From a virus: a DNA stretch of 33,606 nt. The stretch lies in the IMG/VR virus record IMGVR_UViG_3300042516_005084, positions 1 through 33,606 of that record; one strand, written 5' to 3'. The notes under the pieces are model-generated. The model did no database searches. It was given only the letters and a program-made list of their open reading frames with translations, and was not told the DNA's origin. This document shows, one piece after another, positions 1-7,386 of this stretch. Made by a program: the position numbers and the translations under genes. How positions within the stretch are numbered: position 1 is the stretch's first letter; every line of letters starts with the position of its first letter.

Positions 1-127
1 TCGGACGCGAGCTAAGATTGGCCGGACTATTACTGCCAACCAAGGACAACGTCATAGTCGTAAACTGCATTTCAAGGTTCTTGTAGTCGTCGCTGTCGCG
101 TGGGAACACGGCCCGCACCGGTTTGCA
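1..127. repeat. Terminal direct repeat (assembly overlap), left copy
   Basis: These 127 bases are identical to positions 33480-33606. The large terminase gene runs in frame through the junction, so the molecule is circular or circularly permuted and the unique length is 33479. A length of 127 is a common assembler k-mer, so I infer an assembly overlap rather than a biological terminal repeat. Confidence 0.93.
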
Positions 128-490
128 TTTTTCAAAGATTGGGGTCAGCCGCGTTTCGCTGTAGCTGCGGGCAAGGTCGGCGTTGGGCATAACCAGTAGG
201 GCTGGCGCAGGGTCGTTGGCGATCCGATACGCCAGCCAGATCGCCAGCGTCAGCGTCTTTCCGGTTTGGCTGCCCCAGCAAAGCGTTACCGTATGGACGC
301 CAGGGTCCGTTAAGGCCTCCAACACCCCGCGCACGTATGGCGTGTAGGTCGTGCTGTAAAGACCGGGCCGAGCGGTCAGTCGTCCATCCAGATAGATGCT
401 TTGCTCCGCCCACTCAATAACGCTTGGCGGTTTTTGATAATGCCAGCGGACCTTGGCCCGCCGCCGGAGTTCTGCTTGCGCCTTGGTCAC
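1..490 (-). CDS. Terminase large subunit, GpA-like, N-terminal part (gene wraps through contig ends)
   Basis: This is the 5' part of a 593-codon gene that continues at 33479 and ends at 32188. TerL is the ATPase and nuclease that packages DNA into the prohead. The GTG start at 490 overlaps the TerS stop as GTGA, so the two are translationally coupled. A Walker A loop, GSQTGKT, sits at about residues 73-79, in an ATPase context (TLCWGSQTGKTLTLA). The rest of the ATPase and the nuclease are in the right-hand part. Codon counts on the two sides (124 plus 469) join without a shift. Family assignment to the GpA-type terminases is from recognised sequence style. Confidence 0.9.
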   Translation of the reverse strand, partial: MTKAQAELRRRAKVRWHYQKPPSVIEWAEQSIYLDGRLTARPGLYSTTYTPYVRGVLEALTDPGVHTVTLCWGSQTGKTLTLAIWLAYRIANDPAPALLVMPNADLARSYSETRLTPIFEKCKPVRAVFPRDSDDYKNLEMQFTTMTLSLVGSNSPANLSSRP

Positions 491-966
491 AGCGCGGCCT
501 CAACCTGCCGCATAATTTGCCCAACCTCGTTTTCAATTTCGCCTTCCACCTCGGCGGCCGGGCGGTTGCCGCAGATAGGAGCCAGCCGCTTGGCCATGCC
601 CTTAAGTAGGGGGACTAGCGCGTTGTCCCGCGCAGCCAGTATTTTGTCGGCTTCGTCCACGGTAACCATGGTACCTTCAGCCTTATCGATGTCCGGCCGG
701 TCGCCCTTCATCCGGCGCAAGGCCTCGACCACCTTAGTGTAGTTAGAGATCAGTTCAGATCTGTCCGCCCTGGTGCCATCTTTTGCACTTTCCCCGAGGC
801 TGGCGGCCAGGTCCTCAAGTCTTTTGATTTCAGCATCCAGCCCCCCACCTTTTGCGTCGACCAGAGGCTTGGCCTGAACGGATTTTTTGTTTCGATAAAC
901 CGTGCGCCTAGACTGGCCGGTTTCGCGGACAGCCCTCTCCACGTCAAAGTTTCTAAGCCGAGCCAT
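487..966 (-). CDS. Terminase small subunit (probable)
   Basis: 159 residues, immediately upstream of TerL and overlapping it by four bases. The N-terminus has a helix-turn-helix pattern (AVRETGQSRRTVYRNK, about residues 12-27), then a charged helical middle and an acidic C-terminus (EVEGEIENEVGQI). This is the expected layout of a small terminase: DNA recognition first, TerL contact last. No good Shine-Dalgarno precedes the ATG. TTGAAA, one base off the TTGACA element seen at other starts, lies 14 bases upstream. The call rests on position, size and HTH rather than on a recognised family match. Confidence 0.75.
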   Translation of the reverse strand: MARLRNFDVERAVRETGQSRRTVYRNKKSVQAKPLVDAKGGGLDAEIKRLEDLAASLGESAKDGTRADRSELISNYTKVVEALRRMKGDRPDIDKAEGTMVTVDEADKILAARDNALVPLLKGMAKRLAPICGNRPAAEVEGEIENEVGQIMRQVEAAL

Positions 967-1108
967 GGCACTTAATTATTTTTCAAAAAAACACGAAAAA
1001 ACAACGCAGGTCTTGGACCACGCGGGCAATTACGACAATTTAAAAGATTCCTTGCCCAAAAAAAATTTCTGGTCGCAAAATTTTTTGAGCGCGCAAAAAA
1101 ATTTTTTG
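967..1108. other. AT-rich intergenic region with phased A/T tracts upstream of terS (possible cos/pac or late promoter)
   Basis: No gene is visible in these 142 bases. Three A/T tracts, A8T3 (1058-1068), A4T6 (1077-1086) and A7T6 (1095-1107), have centres about 18-20 bases apart, close to two helical turns, so the DNA is probably bent. Two tracts share a flanking GC(G)C motif. In lambda-type phages the packaging site and its bent, IHF-bound segment lie next to the small terminase gene, so this is the best cos/pac candidate. A late promoter is an alternative. Confidence 0.45.
981..986 (-). promoter_or_regulatory. Degenerate TTGACA-like start element (TTGAAA) before terS
   Basis: TTGAAA ends 14 bases before the terS ATG at 966, at the same spacing as the exact TTGACA elements elsewhere. 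It has one mismatch and sits in an AT-rich stretch, so it may be chance. Confidence 0.35.
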
Positions 1109-1564
1109 TCATTGGCTCAGCTCCTCGTACGCGTCCACGATCGGCTTGGCTTCGCGCAGGAACTGCTTGCGTAGGTCCTCGTCTGCCTTGATGTAGCGCA
1201 GGCCACGGTTGGCCACCCACTGCGCCACGCGAATCACGGGCGCAAGGAACGGCTTGGGCTCGCTAGGTTCACTGGTGGTGATGGGGTCGGGCAGCATCTC
1301 GGACCATAGCAACAGCTGACGGATCACGCCCGGTTCCCCGCTATTGAGTTTATGCTGATGCGCGGCCACGCGCTCGTATCGCTTGGCCTGCTCGTCGGTG
1401 ATGCCGGCCAATCTAATTAGGTTGGCCACGTCATCGCCGTCTGACCTGGCTTGGCCGATGATCTGCCCAGCCTTGGCGGCTAGGCCGATCACCTCACCCA
1501 CTTGGGCAAGCGCGTCCTCCCGCTTCTTGTTTAGTTCTTTAATTACCGCTTTGAGGGTTTGCAT
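1109..1564 (-). CDS. Hypothetical protein, helical, DUF3102-like in style
   Basis: 151 residues, mostly helical and charged. The first half (about residues 10-75: GLAAKAGQIIGQARSDG ... DEQAKRYERVAAHQ) resembles phage proteins of the DUF3102 type, but I cannot confirm this. The ATG at 1564 has a good ribosome site (AAGGA, nine bases upstream). It overlaps the end of the upstream regulator by 22 bases, so it belongs to the same transcript, and it is the last gene before the terS intergenic region. Function unknown. Confidence 0.7.
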   Translation of the reverse strand: MQTLKAVIKELNKKREDALAQVGEVIGLAAKAGQIIGQARSDGDDVANLIRLAGITDEQAKRYERVAAHQHKLNSGEPGVIRQLLLWSEMLPDPITTSEPSEPKPFLAPVIRVAQWVANRGLRYIKADEDLRKQFLREAKPIVDAYEELSQ

Positions 1565-2028
1565 TTCTTTAGTCCTTTAGTGAGCGCAGATAGGTTGAAT
1601 TTGGGTGTCTCACGCCTGCGCTTGTCGTGATGTGCCCGTGCTCTTTGTTCGTAAGATTTGCGTGCCTTCTCTGACTTGGCTGACCGAAACCGGATCCCCA
1701 GCCGGTCTGCCACGTCCAAGGCCTTCTTGCTGACCGCCTGTTTGGTAATTCCAAACCGCTTGGCCACGTTGGTCATGCTTTCCGTGCTGCGGTTCAGCAC
1801 GATGGACAGCACCGCTTGGTCCAGCGTGTCCGTCATCTGCTGCATGGACGGGTGCTCCGGGGCCTTGGCCATGAGGTAGTCAATCACCAGCACCGTATTG
1901 GTGACCCCGCAGGTCGTAACCGTAATGGTCGAAAACGCCTCTTTTACCAAATCCCGCAGGCTGTCGATCCTCATGGAAGGATGGGGGTCTCCCGAGGGCA
2001 ATCTTTCGATTAATTCCTGGTCAATCAT
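1543..2028 (-). CDS. HTH DNA-binding protein, possible late-gene regulator
   Basis: 161 residues from the ATG at 2028 (a TTG at 2037 is possible). A clear helix-turn-helix lies in the middle: NVAKRFGITKQAVSKKALD, roughly residues 85-103. It is followed by a very basic tail (RRRETPKFN ... KGLKKCKPSKR) suited to nucleic-acid contact. It lies directly downstream of the AACTTGAAGG repeat array, whose nearest copy is 10 bases from the start codon, and upstream of the packaging genes. I infer a regulator that may bind that array, but no known family is recognised. Confidence 0.7.
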   Translation of the reverse strand: MIDQELIERLPSGDPHPSMRIDSLRDLVKEAFSTITVTTCGVTNTVLVIDYLMAKAPEHPSMQQMTDTLDQAVLSIVLNRSTESMTNVAKRFGITKQAVSKKALDVADRLGIRFRSAKSEKARKSYEQRARAHHDKRRRETPKFNLSALTKGLKKCKPSKR

Positions 2029-2037
2029 GACACGCAA

Positions 2038-2151
2038 CCTTCAAGTTGTTTTGAGCCGTCAGACTTCACCTTCAAGTTCCCCCTTAAAGGGGGGAACTTG
2101 ATGGTGGTACCGTCAACCGAACTTGAAGGTACCTTCAAGTTAATTTGAAGG
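2038..2151. repeat. Array of six AACTTGAAGG half-sites with a perfect palindrome and hairpin; candidate origin or operator
   Basis: The 10-mer AACTTGAAGG or its complement occurs at 2038-2047, 2069-2078, 2095-2104 (one mismatch), 2120-2129, 2132-2141 and 2142-2151 (one mismatch). Copies four and five form a perfect 22-base palindrome (2120-2141). Copies two and three flank an 11-bp stem (2073-2083 with 2090-2100) with a six-base loop. The array fills the gap between the primase-helicase gene and the HTH regulator. Iteron-like repeats beside a primase-helicase suggest a replication origin. An operator for the downstream regulator, or both, is equally possible. Confidence 0.8.
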
Positions 2152-4113
2152 TTAAAAAGGCTCATCGGTTTTTTCCTCCAAAACGTAGGTTCCATTGGCC
2201 TGTTTTTTGACGATTTTTAATCCCAAAGCTCGGGAAACGATGCGGTAGGCGGTGGACTCAGATATGCCGTCCGCCTGCTTAATTACCCAAGCCTCAAGGT
2301 CGGATCTGGTGCATGGGTAGCCCTTAAACCTGGTCAGATCGACCTGCTCTGGCTGTGGCCCGGACTTCTTTTTGACCGCCTCCCCAGCCTCAATCCACGC
2401 CATGCCGTGGTCGCTATGCTTTAGGTTTATATGCGGCTGGACTGAATTTTGAGCCACAATGCCGTTAGAATTGAGATTAGACCGCTTCCCGCGTTTGGTT
2501 ACTTCCAAGCGATACAAACGCTTTCCTTCCGCGTCCTCGCCGCATGGCGCCAACATTAAAACGGCTCTGGCCCAATTCGTCAGCTCGCTCGAACCAAACC
2601 CGCTGTAGGCCTTGTCGTGGCCCTGATAGCCCGTGCCCTCTTTCAGCGGCTTGGGCGTGTGGTGAATCAACTGCCAAGCAAACCCAGCCGACAAGGCCAG
2701 CGGGTTTAGCCGGTTGCGGAGAAAACCGCCGGCCGTCTCTTGGTTGGAAAGGTCGCCCCCGATAAAGGCCAAAAGCGGATCCATCCAAAACAGGTCAGGG
2801 CGGTGCTTCTCGGCCAGCCTCCGGGCGCGGTCCACAAAGGCCTCCCCGGTGCTGGTGCAATCGCGGACGATCGTGACGTTAGTCATGACCAGCGCCATCT
2901 CCTCCGGCGTCAGGTTCATGGCTTTAATGACCCCCTGCACCGCCTCCGCCACGTCCCCCTCGTCGTTCTCGGCCTGGACGATCAGGCTGCGCAGGCCGTC
3001 CCCCTTAGGCGTAATGCCAAAAAAGGAGCGCCCAACCGCCCACGTGATGGCGGCCTGTAGGCACAGGACAGACTTGCCCAGCCCGCTGGATCCTACCCAC
3101 AAGGCCGAGCCACCACGGCAGATCCACCGCCTGCCAAGAAGCGTGGTCGGATCCGCCTCCTCCTTGAAATTCATCAGCTGTTCCCAGCTGTAGGGCTCGG
3201 GAATGTCCCCATAGACCGTCCACTCCTTCCATTGCAGGTAGGTCAGCGTCGGCGCCCCGCACTCCACCAGCTCCTGCTTTTGGCCCGTGCTGGTGCGGAC
3301 AGCGCCCGGGAGGCGGCTTAACCGCCCCGGGTCCTTGTTGGCCACGTCCGGCTTGGCGTGAGCCAGGTGTTTGTAAATAAAGTCCACCCGCTCCCGGTAC
3401 TCGGGCTCGCTTTCCGCATCCACCCGCACCCAGCCGTGCAGACTGCGGCCGCCCGACCGGATGATGCAGCTGGTGGGTAGTCCGGCCTTTTTCAAAAAGG
3501 CCCACTGCTCGTCCAGCGTGCTTTCGTCGAACTCGACTAGGCAGTGCCGCCACTTGGTGATGTCGGCGGCTTTGCGGCTTTTGCCGTTGTTTGGATTGAT
3601 GGAGCAGTAAACGCCCACGGCGTCCCCCTGCCACTTGGCCAGCCCGTCCCCCTTGAACAGCTCGATCCACTCCTCCCGGGTGCGGGTCTCTCCGGCTCCG
3701 TCCGGCCTTTCCCGGTCGCCGTCGTTGATCGCCCGGCAGATGTTGATGGATTCGCCCAGCTCAAAACACGTGGCCAAAAACTTCTCGGCCGGCGTTTCGC
3801 CCACGCTCTGCGGCATGGGCGGGACGGGCATCTCGTTTTTGATAATCGTCAAATTGCGCAACTGGTACTTGGCGGCCGGCCTCCACGGATCGCGAGCTGG
3901 GCGGGCGTAGGCTGATCTGACCACGCTAAGACATTCGCGCTGCGTCAGTCCGTTCTGGATTCCCCACCCCTCTGCCTCGTTTTCGGCGTCGGCCATTGCC
4001 ATGCCGCCATCCCGAAGTTGGCACACGATGGCAAACAGCGTGGTGTTTCGCGTGCCTTCGGCCGCCCCGTTCTGCATGGCGGCCTTGGTGGCTGGGGCCA
4101 GATCGACAATCAT
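2152..4113 (-). CDS. Primase-helicase (AEP-like primase fused to RecA/RepA-like ATPase)
   Basis: 653 residues. The N-terminal part (about 110-300) has archaeo-eukaryotic-type primase features: EFDE at 194-197 and SGGRSLH at 220-226, matching the acidic and S-x-H motifs of that fold. The C-terminal part (about 325-560) is a RecA-like ATPase of the RepA/AAA_25 type, with Walker A GSSGLGKS (341-348), Walker B LFWMD (441-445) and an HHTPKP motif near 484-489. A winged-helix-like end follows (residues 590-650). It probably primes and unwinds phage DNA. The ATG overlaps the preceding stop as ATGA. The repeat array immediately downstream may be its target. Confidence 0.85.
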   Translation of the reverse strand: MIVDLAPATKAAMQNGAAEGTRNTTLFAIVCQLRDGGMAMADAENEAEGWGIQNGLTQRECLSVVRSAYARPARDPWRPAAKYQLRNLTIIKNEMPVPPMPQSVGETPAEKFLATCFELGESINICRAINDGDRERPDGAGETRTREEWIELFKGDGLAKWQGDAVGVYCSINPNNGKSRKAADITKWRHCLVEFDESTLDEQWAFLKKAGLPTSCIIRSGGRSLHGWVRVDAESEPEYRERVDFIYKHLAHAKPDVANKDPGRLSRLPGAVRTSTGQKQELVECGAPTLTYLQWKEWTVYGDIPEPYSWEQLMNFKEEADPTTLLGRRWICRGGSALWVGSSGLGKSVLCLQAAITWAVGRSFFGITPKGDGLRSLIVQAENDEGDVAEAVQGVIKAMNLTPEEMALVMTNVTIVRDCTSTGEAFVDRARRLAEKHRPDLFWMDPLLAFIGGDLSNQETAGGFLRNRLNPLALSAGFAWQLIHHTPKPLKEGTGYQGHDKAYSGFGSSELTNWARAVLMLAPCGEDAEGKRLYRLEVTKRGKRSNLNSNGIVAQNSVQPHINLKHSDHGMAWIEAGEAVKKKSGPQPEQVDLTRFKGYPCTRSDLEAWVIKQADGISESTAYRIVSRALGLKIVKKQANGTYVLEEKTDEPF

Positions 4114-4325
4114 GCCTTGGCCCTCTCCTTTAAATCCCGCTCCTGATATACCTCGGCGCGTTTCAAAAGCTCGCGAATGATCGTGTGGCTCAATTCAAAC
4201 TTCTCCAAAATCTTTTGGAGCTTCCAGTGAAGGCCGATCGGCATGTCCAGCTTCATCAGCTCCCGCAGGTCGCGGATCCCGCGTCTCTGGACGTCGTCGG
4301 TGCAGCGGATGCGCTTTACGGACAT
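4110..4325 (-). CDS. Hypothetical small basic protein
   Basis: 71 residues, basic and helical, with no recognised motif. It starts at 4325, overlapping the upstream HTH gene by 10 bases, and its stop overlaps the primase-helicase start as ATGA. The tight coupling to the primase-helicase suggests an accessory role in replication, but nothing in the protein shows it. Confidence 0.65.
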   Translation of the reverse strand: MSVKRIRCTDDVQRRGIRDLRELMKLDMPIGLHWKLQKILEKFELSHTIIRELLKRAEVYQERDLKERAKA

Positions 4326-4534
4326 GTCGCCTCACAACTTAAAAGGCCAGCCGTAACAATTTTTTCCCTAAACCTACGATCTGGCCTTTTTTTAAGGCCC
4401 AAAATGTCCCTGTAGTTTGCCGCCTTTTGGTAAACAGCCTGTCTGCTTACGTTAAATCTTTTTGCTATTTGAGATGCGGACTCGCTCCCACCGGCAGCAA
4501 AAAGCATGCACGATACTTCAAAATTATTTCTCAT
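4316..4534 (-). CDS. Small HTH protein
   Basis: 72 residues. A helix-turn-helix is evident (SASQIAKRFNVSRQAVYQKAANY, from about residue 19), similar to the resolvase/sigma-like HTH found in many small phage regulators. The rest is basic. I chose the ATG at 4534 because it overlaps the preceding stop as ATGA. The reading frame stays open further upstream but would overlap the preceding gene. Probably DNA-binding; target unknown. Confidence 0.7.
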   Translation of the reverse strand: MRNNFEVSCMLFAAGGSESASQIAKRFNVSRQAVYQKAANYRDILGLKKRPDRRFREKIVTAGLLSCEATCP

Positions 4535-4662
4535 ACCCACTGCCCCATTCCGTACCGCCCGCTGTTCGCCTTGATTTTCTCCAGCACCACGGCCCACTCG
4601 GCCGGCGACCAGGATGCAATGATGCGGGCGTCAAAGAATTGGATGAGCTGGGCAAAGGTCAC
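4531..4662 (-). CDS. Hypothetical 43-residue protein
   Basis: A short gene with a GTG start at 4662 overlapping the preceding stop as GTGA and a stop overlapping the next ATG as ATGA. The product is tryptophan-rich and helical (SWSPAEWAVVLEKIKAN). The double stop-start overlap is the main support. Function unknown. Confidence 0.65.
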   Translation of the reverse strand: MTFAQLIQFFDARIIASWSPAEWAVVLEKIKANSGRYGMGQWV

Positions 4663-4922
4663 AGCACTGCCTCCGGTAGCGGCCCCGTCAGTTTCCACTT
4701 GTAGTGCTGGCGGTCGTACTCGATTGGGTAATCAAAAAAGTCGCGCATCAGGTCGATGTCGCGGCCGATAGTTTTGTAAGAAACCTCGTATCGGACGCAC
4801 AGCTTTTGGCAGTTTGGGATCTCTCCTTTTTGGCGCAGCTCGCCCGCAATCCACCGCAGCCGGCGCAGGACCGGCTTGGTGCGGCAGCACTCCTCACGCT
4901 TGCGGACCTGCGCCCTGGTCAC
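4659..4922 (-). CDS. Winged-helix/HTH protein, DeoR/HTH_11-like
   Basis: 87 residues, GTG start overlapping the preceding stop as GTGA. The pattern LRWIAGELRQKGEIPNC then LCVRYEVSYKTIGRDIDLMRD (about residues 22-61) is the classic HTH_11 helix pair, in which S-x-x-T-I-x-R-D-I forms the recognition helix. It is followed by a wing (IEYDRQHYKWKL). It probably binds DNA as a small regulator. No effector domain such as WYL is present. Confidence 0.75.
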   Translation of the reverse strand: MTRAQVRKREECCRTKPVLRRLRWIAGELRQKGEIPNCQKLCVRYEVSYKTIGRDIDLMRDFFDYPIEYDRQHYKWKLTGPLPEAVL

Positions 4923-5092
4923 AGCCCCTCCCTAATCCTTTCCAAGATCAGACAGTTCTCCCGCTCCTCGGCGGCCCGCAGCGCCTCCCGGGTCTCCTGC
5001 AGCTGGCGCTCCAGGGACCGGCAGCGGTCGGCCAGCTGGCGGACCATTGTTTCGGTGGGTAGGACGGTGTAGTTGGCGATGGTTTCGCTCAT
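4919..5092 (-). CDS. Small coiled-coil protein
   Basis: 57 residues from the ATG at 5092, which overlaps the nuclease stop as ATGA. Residues 15-50 are a continuous charged helix (LADRCRSLERQLQETREAL) typical of a coiled coil. No function recognised. It sits between the RecB-like nuclease and a HTH protein. Confidence 0.65.
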   Translation of the reverse strand: MSETIANYTVLPTETMVRQLADRCRSLERQLQETREALRAAEERENCLILERIREGL

Positions 5093-5901
5093 TTGTTTTT
5101 CCTCGGGTCGTATTTCTTGATTTTCCGCCACAGGCAGCAGCAGGCCCGGAATGCCTCAAAGGCGTCGTGCACTTCCTCGGCCGTGTAAAGTTTCTCGTTG
5201 ATGGCTCCCGTCTTGCGGTCGATAAAGACGTTGCGCGCCGGCAGAGCCTCACCCGCCCAGGCAAACGAATAGGCGGAGAGCTGGAGCAGCTCCTTGAAAT
5301 CGGTCCACACCCTGTGCTCCTCGTCAGCCGTTGCGAACCCCGGCATGTCCGGGTGGAACGGCGCCACCTTGCTGAAATTCTTGCTCTTGAAGTCCACGAT
5401 CTCCGTCTGCCCGTCGATCTTGGCAATCAGGTCACAGCGTCCGGCGTAACCCTCGCCGTCATGCACCACCACGTCCTCCGACAGCACCACCTCGTCGATC
5501 GCCTTGGCCCAGCAGGTCAGCGATGCCAAGTGCGGCCGCAAGCCGTCATCAAGGTCCTTGTGCAGCGGAGCGTCGCCTGCGATCACCTGCTCGGCCAGCG
5601 TGTGGATCCGGGTGCCGGTGTCGGCCATCCCGGCCAGCTCTGCCCGGTTGGTTTCAATCACCCGGCGGGCGTAGTCTTGTTCCGACTCGCCGTCGTTCCT
5701 GGGCAGGGTCAGCGTCTGGACGATGGCCGCATCCACCTTGTGGCGGGTCAGCGCATCACTTTCCAGAATCTTCAAGATCGTGGTGACGCTGGGGAACGCC
5801 TTTGCCTTGCGAGCCTGGCGCAGATCCCCGTGGCACGGCTCGCCCGTGGACAGGTAATAATGCGCCGACTCGGCGTCGTATTTGACGACTACGTTGGCCA
5901 C
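5089..5901 (-). CDS. RecB-like PD-(D/E)XK nuclease
   Basis: 270 residues. The catalytic core is visible as GRCDLIAKIDG ... EIVDFKSK, with D157, D170 and K172 forming the metal-binding D-(x)n-D-x-K of PD-(D/E)XK exonucleases. An early helical segment (PSVTTIL ... ) matches the usual pre-nuclease region. Its place next to the SSB-like gene suggests a recombination or end-processing exonuclease. I chose the GTG at 5901, just after the stop of the small membrane gene. The frame stays open upstream to 6012 but would overlap that gene. Confidence 0.82.
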   Translation of the reverse strand: MANVVVKYDAESAHYYLSTGEPCHGDLRQARKAKAFPSVTTILKILESDALTRHKVDAAIVQTLTLPRNDGESEQDYARRVIETNRAELAGMADTGTRIHTLAEQVIAGDAPLHKDLDDGLRPHLASLTCWAKAIDEVVLSEDVVVHDGEGYAGRCDLIAKIDGQTEIVDFKSKNFSKVAPFHPDMPGFATADEEHRVWTDFKELLQLSAYSFAWAGEALPARNVFIDRKTGAINEKLYTAEEVHDAFEAFRACCCLWRKIKKYDPRKNK

Positions 5902-5903
5902 GG

Positions 5904-5996
5904 TTACGCCTTCCGGCCGCGCAGGGTGCTGAACGCCAGGGCAAACAGCCCAAGCATAAATACCGGCAGTGCGATTCTGATAATGGTTTCGGTCAT
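5904..5996 (-). CDS. 30-residue membrane peptide
   Basis: A very short gene with a good ribosome site (AAAGGA, five bases before the ATG). Residues 5-24 form one hydrophobic span (IIRIALPVFMLGLFALAF), followed by a basic end (RGRKA). The stop lies two bases before the nuclease start, so the two are coupled. It may act as a leader peptide or a small membrane protein. A strong hairpin lies just upstream. Confidence 0.6.
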   Translation of the reverse strand: MTETIIRIALPVFMLGLFALAFSTLRGRKA

Positions 5997-6012
5997 GGTT
6001 TCCTTTCCGCAA

Positions 6013-6045
6013 GGCCGGCGGCAGTTGGGGGAACTACCGCCGGCC
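6013..6045 (-). other. Strong RNA hairpin between SSB-like gene and membrane peptide gene
   Basis: A 9-bp GC stem (6013-6021 with 6037-6045), one mismatch, four further pairs and a G/C5 loop. No U-tract follows on either strand, so it is probably not a terminator. On the minus-strand mRNA it ends about 17 bases before the membrane-peptide start. It may stabilise or stage expression of the neighbouring messages. Confidence 0.7.
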
Positions 6046-6083
6046 CCGCTTATGGTTTCTTTCTCGTGGTTTCTCCGACAGGG

Positions 6084-6605
6084 TCAGAACGGAATGTCGT
6101 TGCCGTCCGCGTCTGTGGTCGTGTTACGGACTGCGGCCACAGCCACCGCCGGCTTGGGTTCGCGGTCCTTAAACCGGACAAAATCCGGATCAACCTTCAG
6201 CTTGATTTTGCCCGCCTTCAGTACGCTCTGTACGTTTGCGTACACCTGGCCGGGTTCCCGCTCGTTGTGGACGACGACGATCTGGCAGTTTTGGCCGATC
6301 AGTTTTTCGAGGTCGAAGTTGTCCGGGGGCGGCTTGCCGAACCACGTCTTGAGGTCTTTGAACAGACTGCTCTTTTCATGAAGCGTCAGCCCGTACCGGC
6401 GGCCAATGCTGTAGGGCCGGCCGTCCTCCATTTTGGTGCCCAGCTGCCAGACGATGCGCACCTTGTGCTGGGATTTGGTTTCGCCCTGCCAGGTGGTCTC
6501 GACAATGCCGAGATCCGCCACGTCACAGCAGACCGCGTCATGGACGCCCTCTGGGGCCGGGGTGTAGGTTCCGTTGCTTTGGGGTTTGCTTGCTACTATT
6601 GCCAT
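6084..6605 (-). CDS. Single-stranded-DNA-binding-like protein
   Basis: 173 residues. The body is beta-rich, in the style of phage OB-fold DNA-binding proteins. The end, DADGNDIPF, is the acidic tip with terminal D-I-P-F that SSB proteins use to recruit partners. The ATG at 6605 has an excellent ribosome site (AAGGAGAA). A second copy of GGAGAAACC lies about 16 bases further upstream. It lies close to two nucleases, consistent with replication or recombination. Exact family not recognised; a DUF669-type protein is an alternative. Confidence 0.7.
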   Translation of the reverse strand: MAIVASKPQSNGTYTPAPEGVHDAVCCDVADLGIVETTWQGETKSQHKVRIVWQLGTKMEDGRPYSIGRRYGLTLHEKSSLFKDLKTWFGKPPPDNFDLEKLIGQNCQIVVVHNEREPGQVYANVQSVLKAGKIKLKVDPDFVRFKDREPKPAVAVAAVRNTTTDADGNDIPF

Positions 6606-6644
6606 TTGGTTTTCTCCTTTTTGGTTTCTCCTTTTCGCGGGCGA

Positions 6645-6860
6645 TCACTCGTCGTCCGTGAAATCGTTGGTTTCGTGCGGGTAGGCCGCCGCAATCCGGT
6701 CCTCGTCCGGCCGGATCCAGCCCAGCTCATGGGCGCGGGCCAGTTGGCGAGCCTTGTATTCGTCGTGCTCGTTGATGGCCCGGACGGCCCGCTCGGCAGA
6801 CACGCGACGCGCCCTTTCCTCGGCCAGTTCGATGTGTAGAAAGGCGGGGGTGATGGTCAT
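6645..6860 (-). CDS. Hypothetical small protein
   Basis: 71 residues from the ATG at 6860, overlapping the nuclease stop as ATGA. A charged helix (about residues 8-45) is followed by an acidic tail (NDFTDDE). No motif recognised. Confidence 0.65.
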   Translation of the reverse strand: MTITPAFLHIELAEERARRVSAERAVRAINEHDEYKARQLARAHELGWIRPDEDRIAAAYPHETNDFTDDE

Positions 6861-7186
6861 TTGCCATGCTCCTTGATGCGCTTCCAAAACCACGCGACGG
6901 CTCGCCCGATGTTTTCAAAGGTCAGGCACTTGGTGGTGAAGGTGATTACGTTCCAGCCCAAGTAGGTGGCCTCCCGCATTTTCTCGGCGTCCTTGACCTG
7001 GCCCATGCCCCGGCTGTGCCGGCCGCCGACAAACACGCCGCCATTTAGCTCAATGGCCCCCATGGCGCAGTCGCTGGCGTAATCGAAACGCCACCGGCGA
7101 GACGGGTGGAACTTGACCTCCTTGGTCAGCGCCGGCCCCTTGTGCAGCGCCCACAGCTTTTCAAACTGGCTGGCTAGGCGGCTCAT
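6857..7186 (-). CDS. Small PD-(D/E)XK-type endonuclease (VRR-NUC/Vsr-like style)
   Basis: 109 residues. The central stretch (RRWRFDYASD ... AIELNGG ... GRHSRGMGQVKDAEKMREATYLGWNVITFT) is the recognisable core of a small phage nuclease family, with D35, E46 and a D-x-E-K at 66-69. The usual lysine two residues after the second acid is N48 here, so the catalytic details may differ. It may act on recombination or repair intermediates. It overlaps both neighbours by four bases or fewer. Confidence 0.75.
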   Translation of the reverse strand: MSRLASQFEKLWALHKGPALTKEVKFHPSRRWRFDYASDCAMGAIELNGGVFVGGRHSRGMGQVKDAEKMREATYLGWNVITFTTKCLTFENIGRAVAWFWKRIKEHGK

Positions 7187-7386
7187 TGGTCAATGCCTCC
7201 GGTATGCCACGTGCCCTTCACTTCAATGGGCGTCTGCCTGGCCTCAACCACGGCAAGCCGCTGGGACAGCTTCCGCAGCTCTGTCCTCATTTCCAAAATG
7301 GCCGACAAAACGCTGAACTCGCTGGCCCCAATGCTTGAGGCGTTGGCGGGAATGGCTCCCTCGGCTTCCAGGTCCCGCACGCTCAC
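7183..7386 (-). CDS. Small coiled-coil protein
   Basis: 67 residues from the GTG at 7386, which overlaps the preceding stop as GTGA. Residues 25-50 form an amphipathic helix (LSAILEMRTELRKLSQRLAVVEAR). Function unknown. Confidence 0.65.
   Translation of the reverse strand: MSVRDLEAEGAIPANASSIGASEFSVLSAILEMRTELRKLSQRLAVVEARQTPIEVKGTWHTGGIDQ

Noticed and set aside
132-413. Separate 93-codon minus-strand gene at the left end
   Set aside because: It is out of frame with the true terminase, which reads here with a Walker A motif from the GTG at 490.
5047-6381. Long plus-strand open frame (444 codons)
   Set aside because: Antisense to the RecB-like nuclease, the membrane peptide and part of the SSB-like gene; no protein-like pattern.
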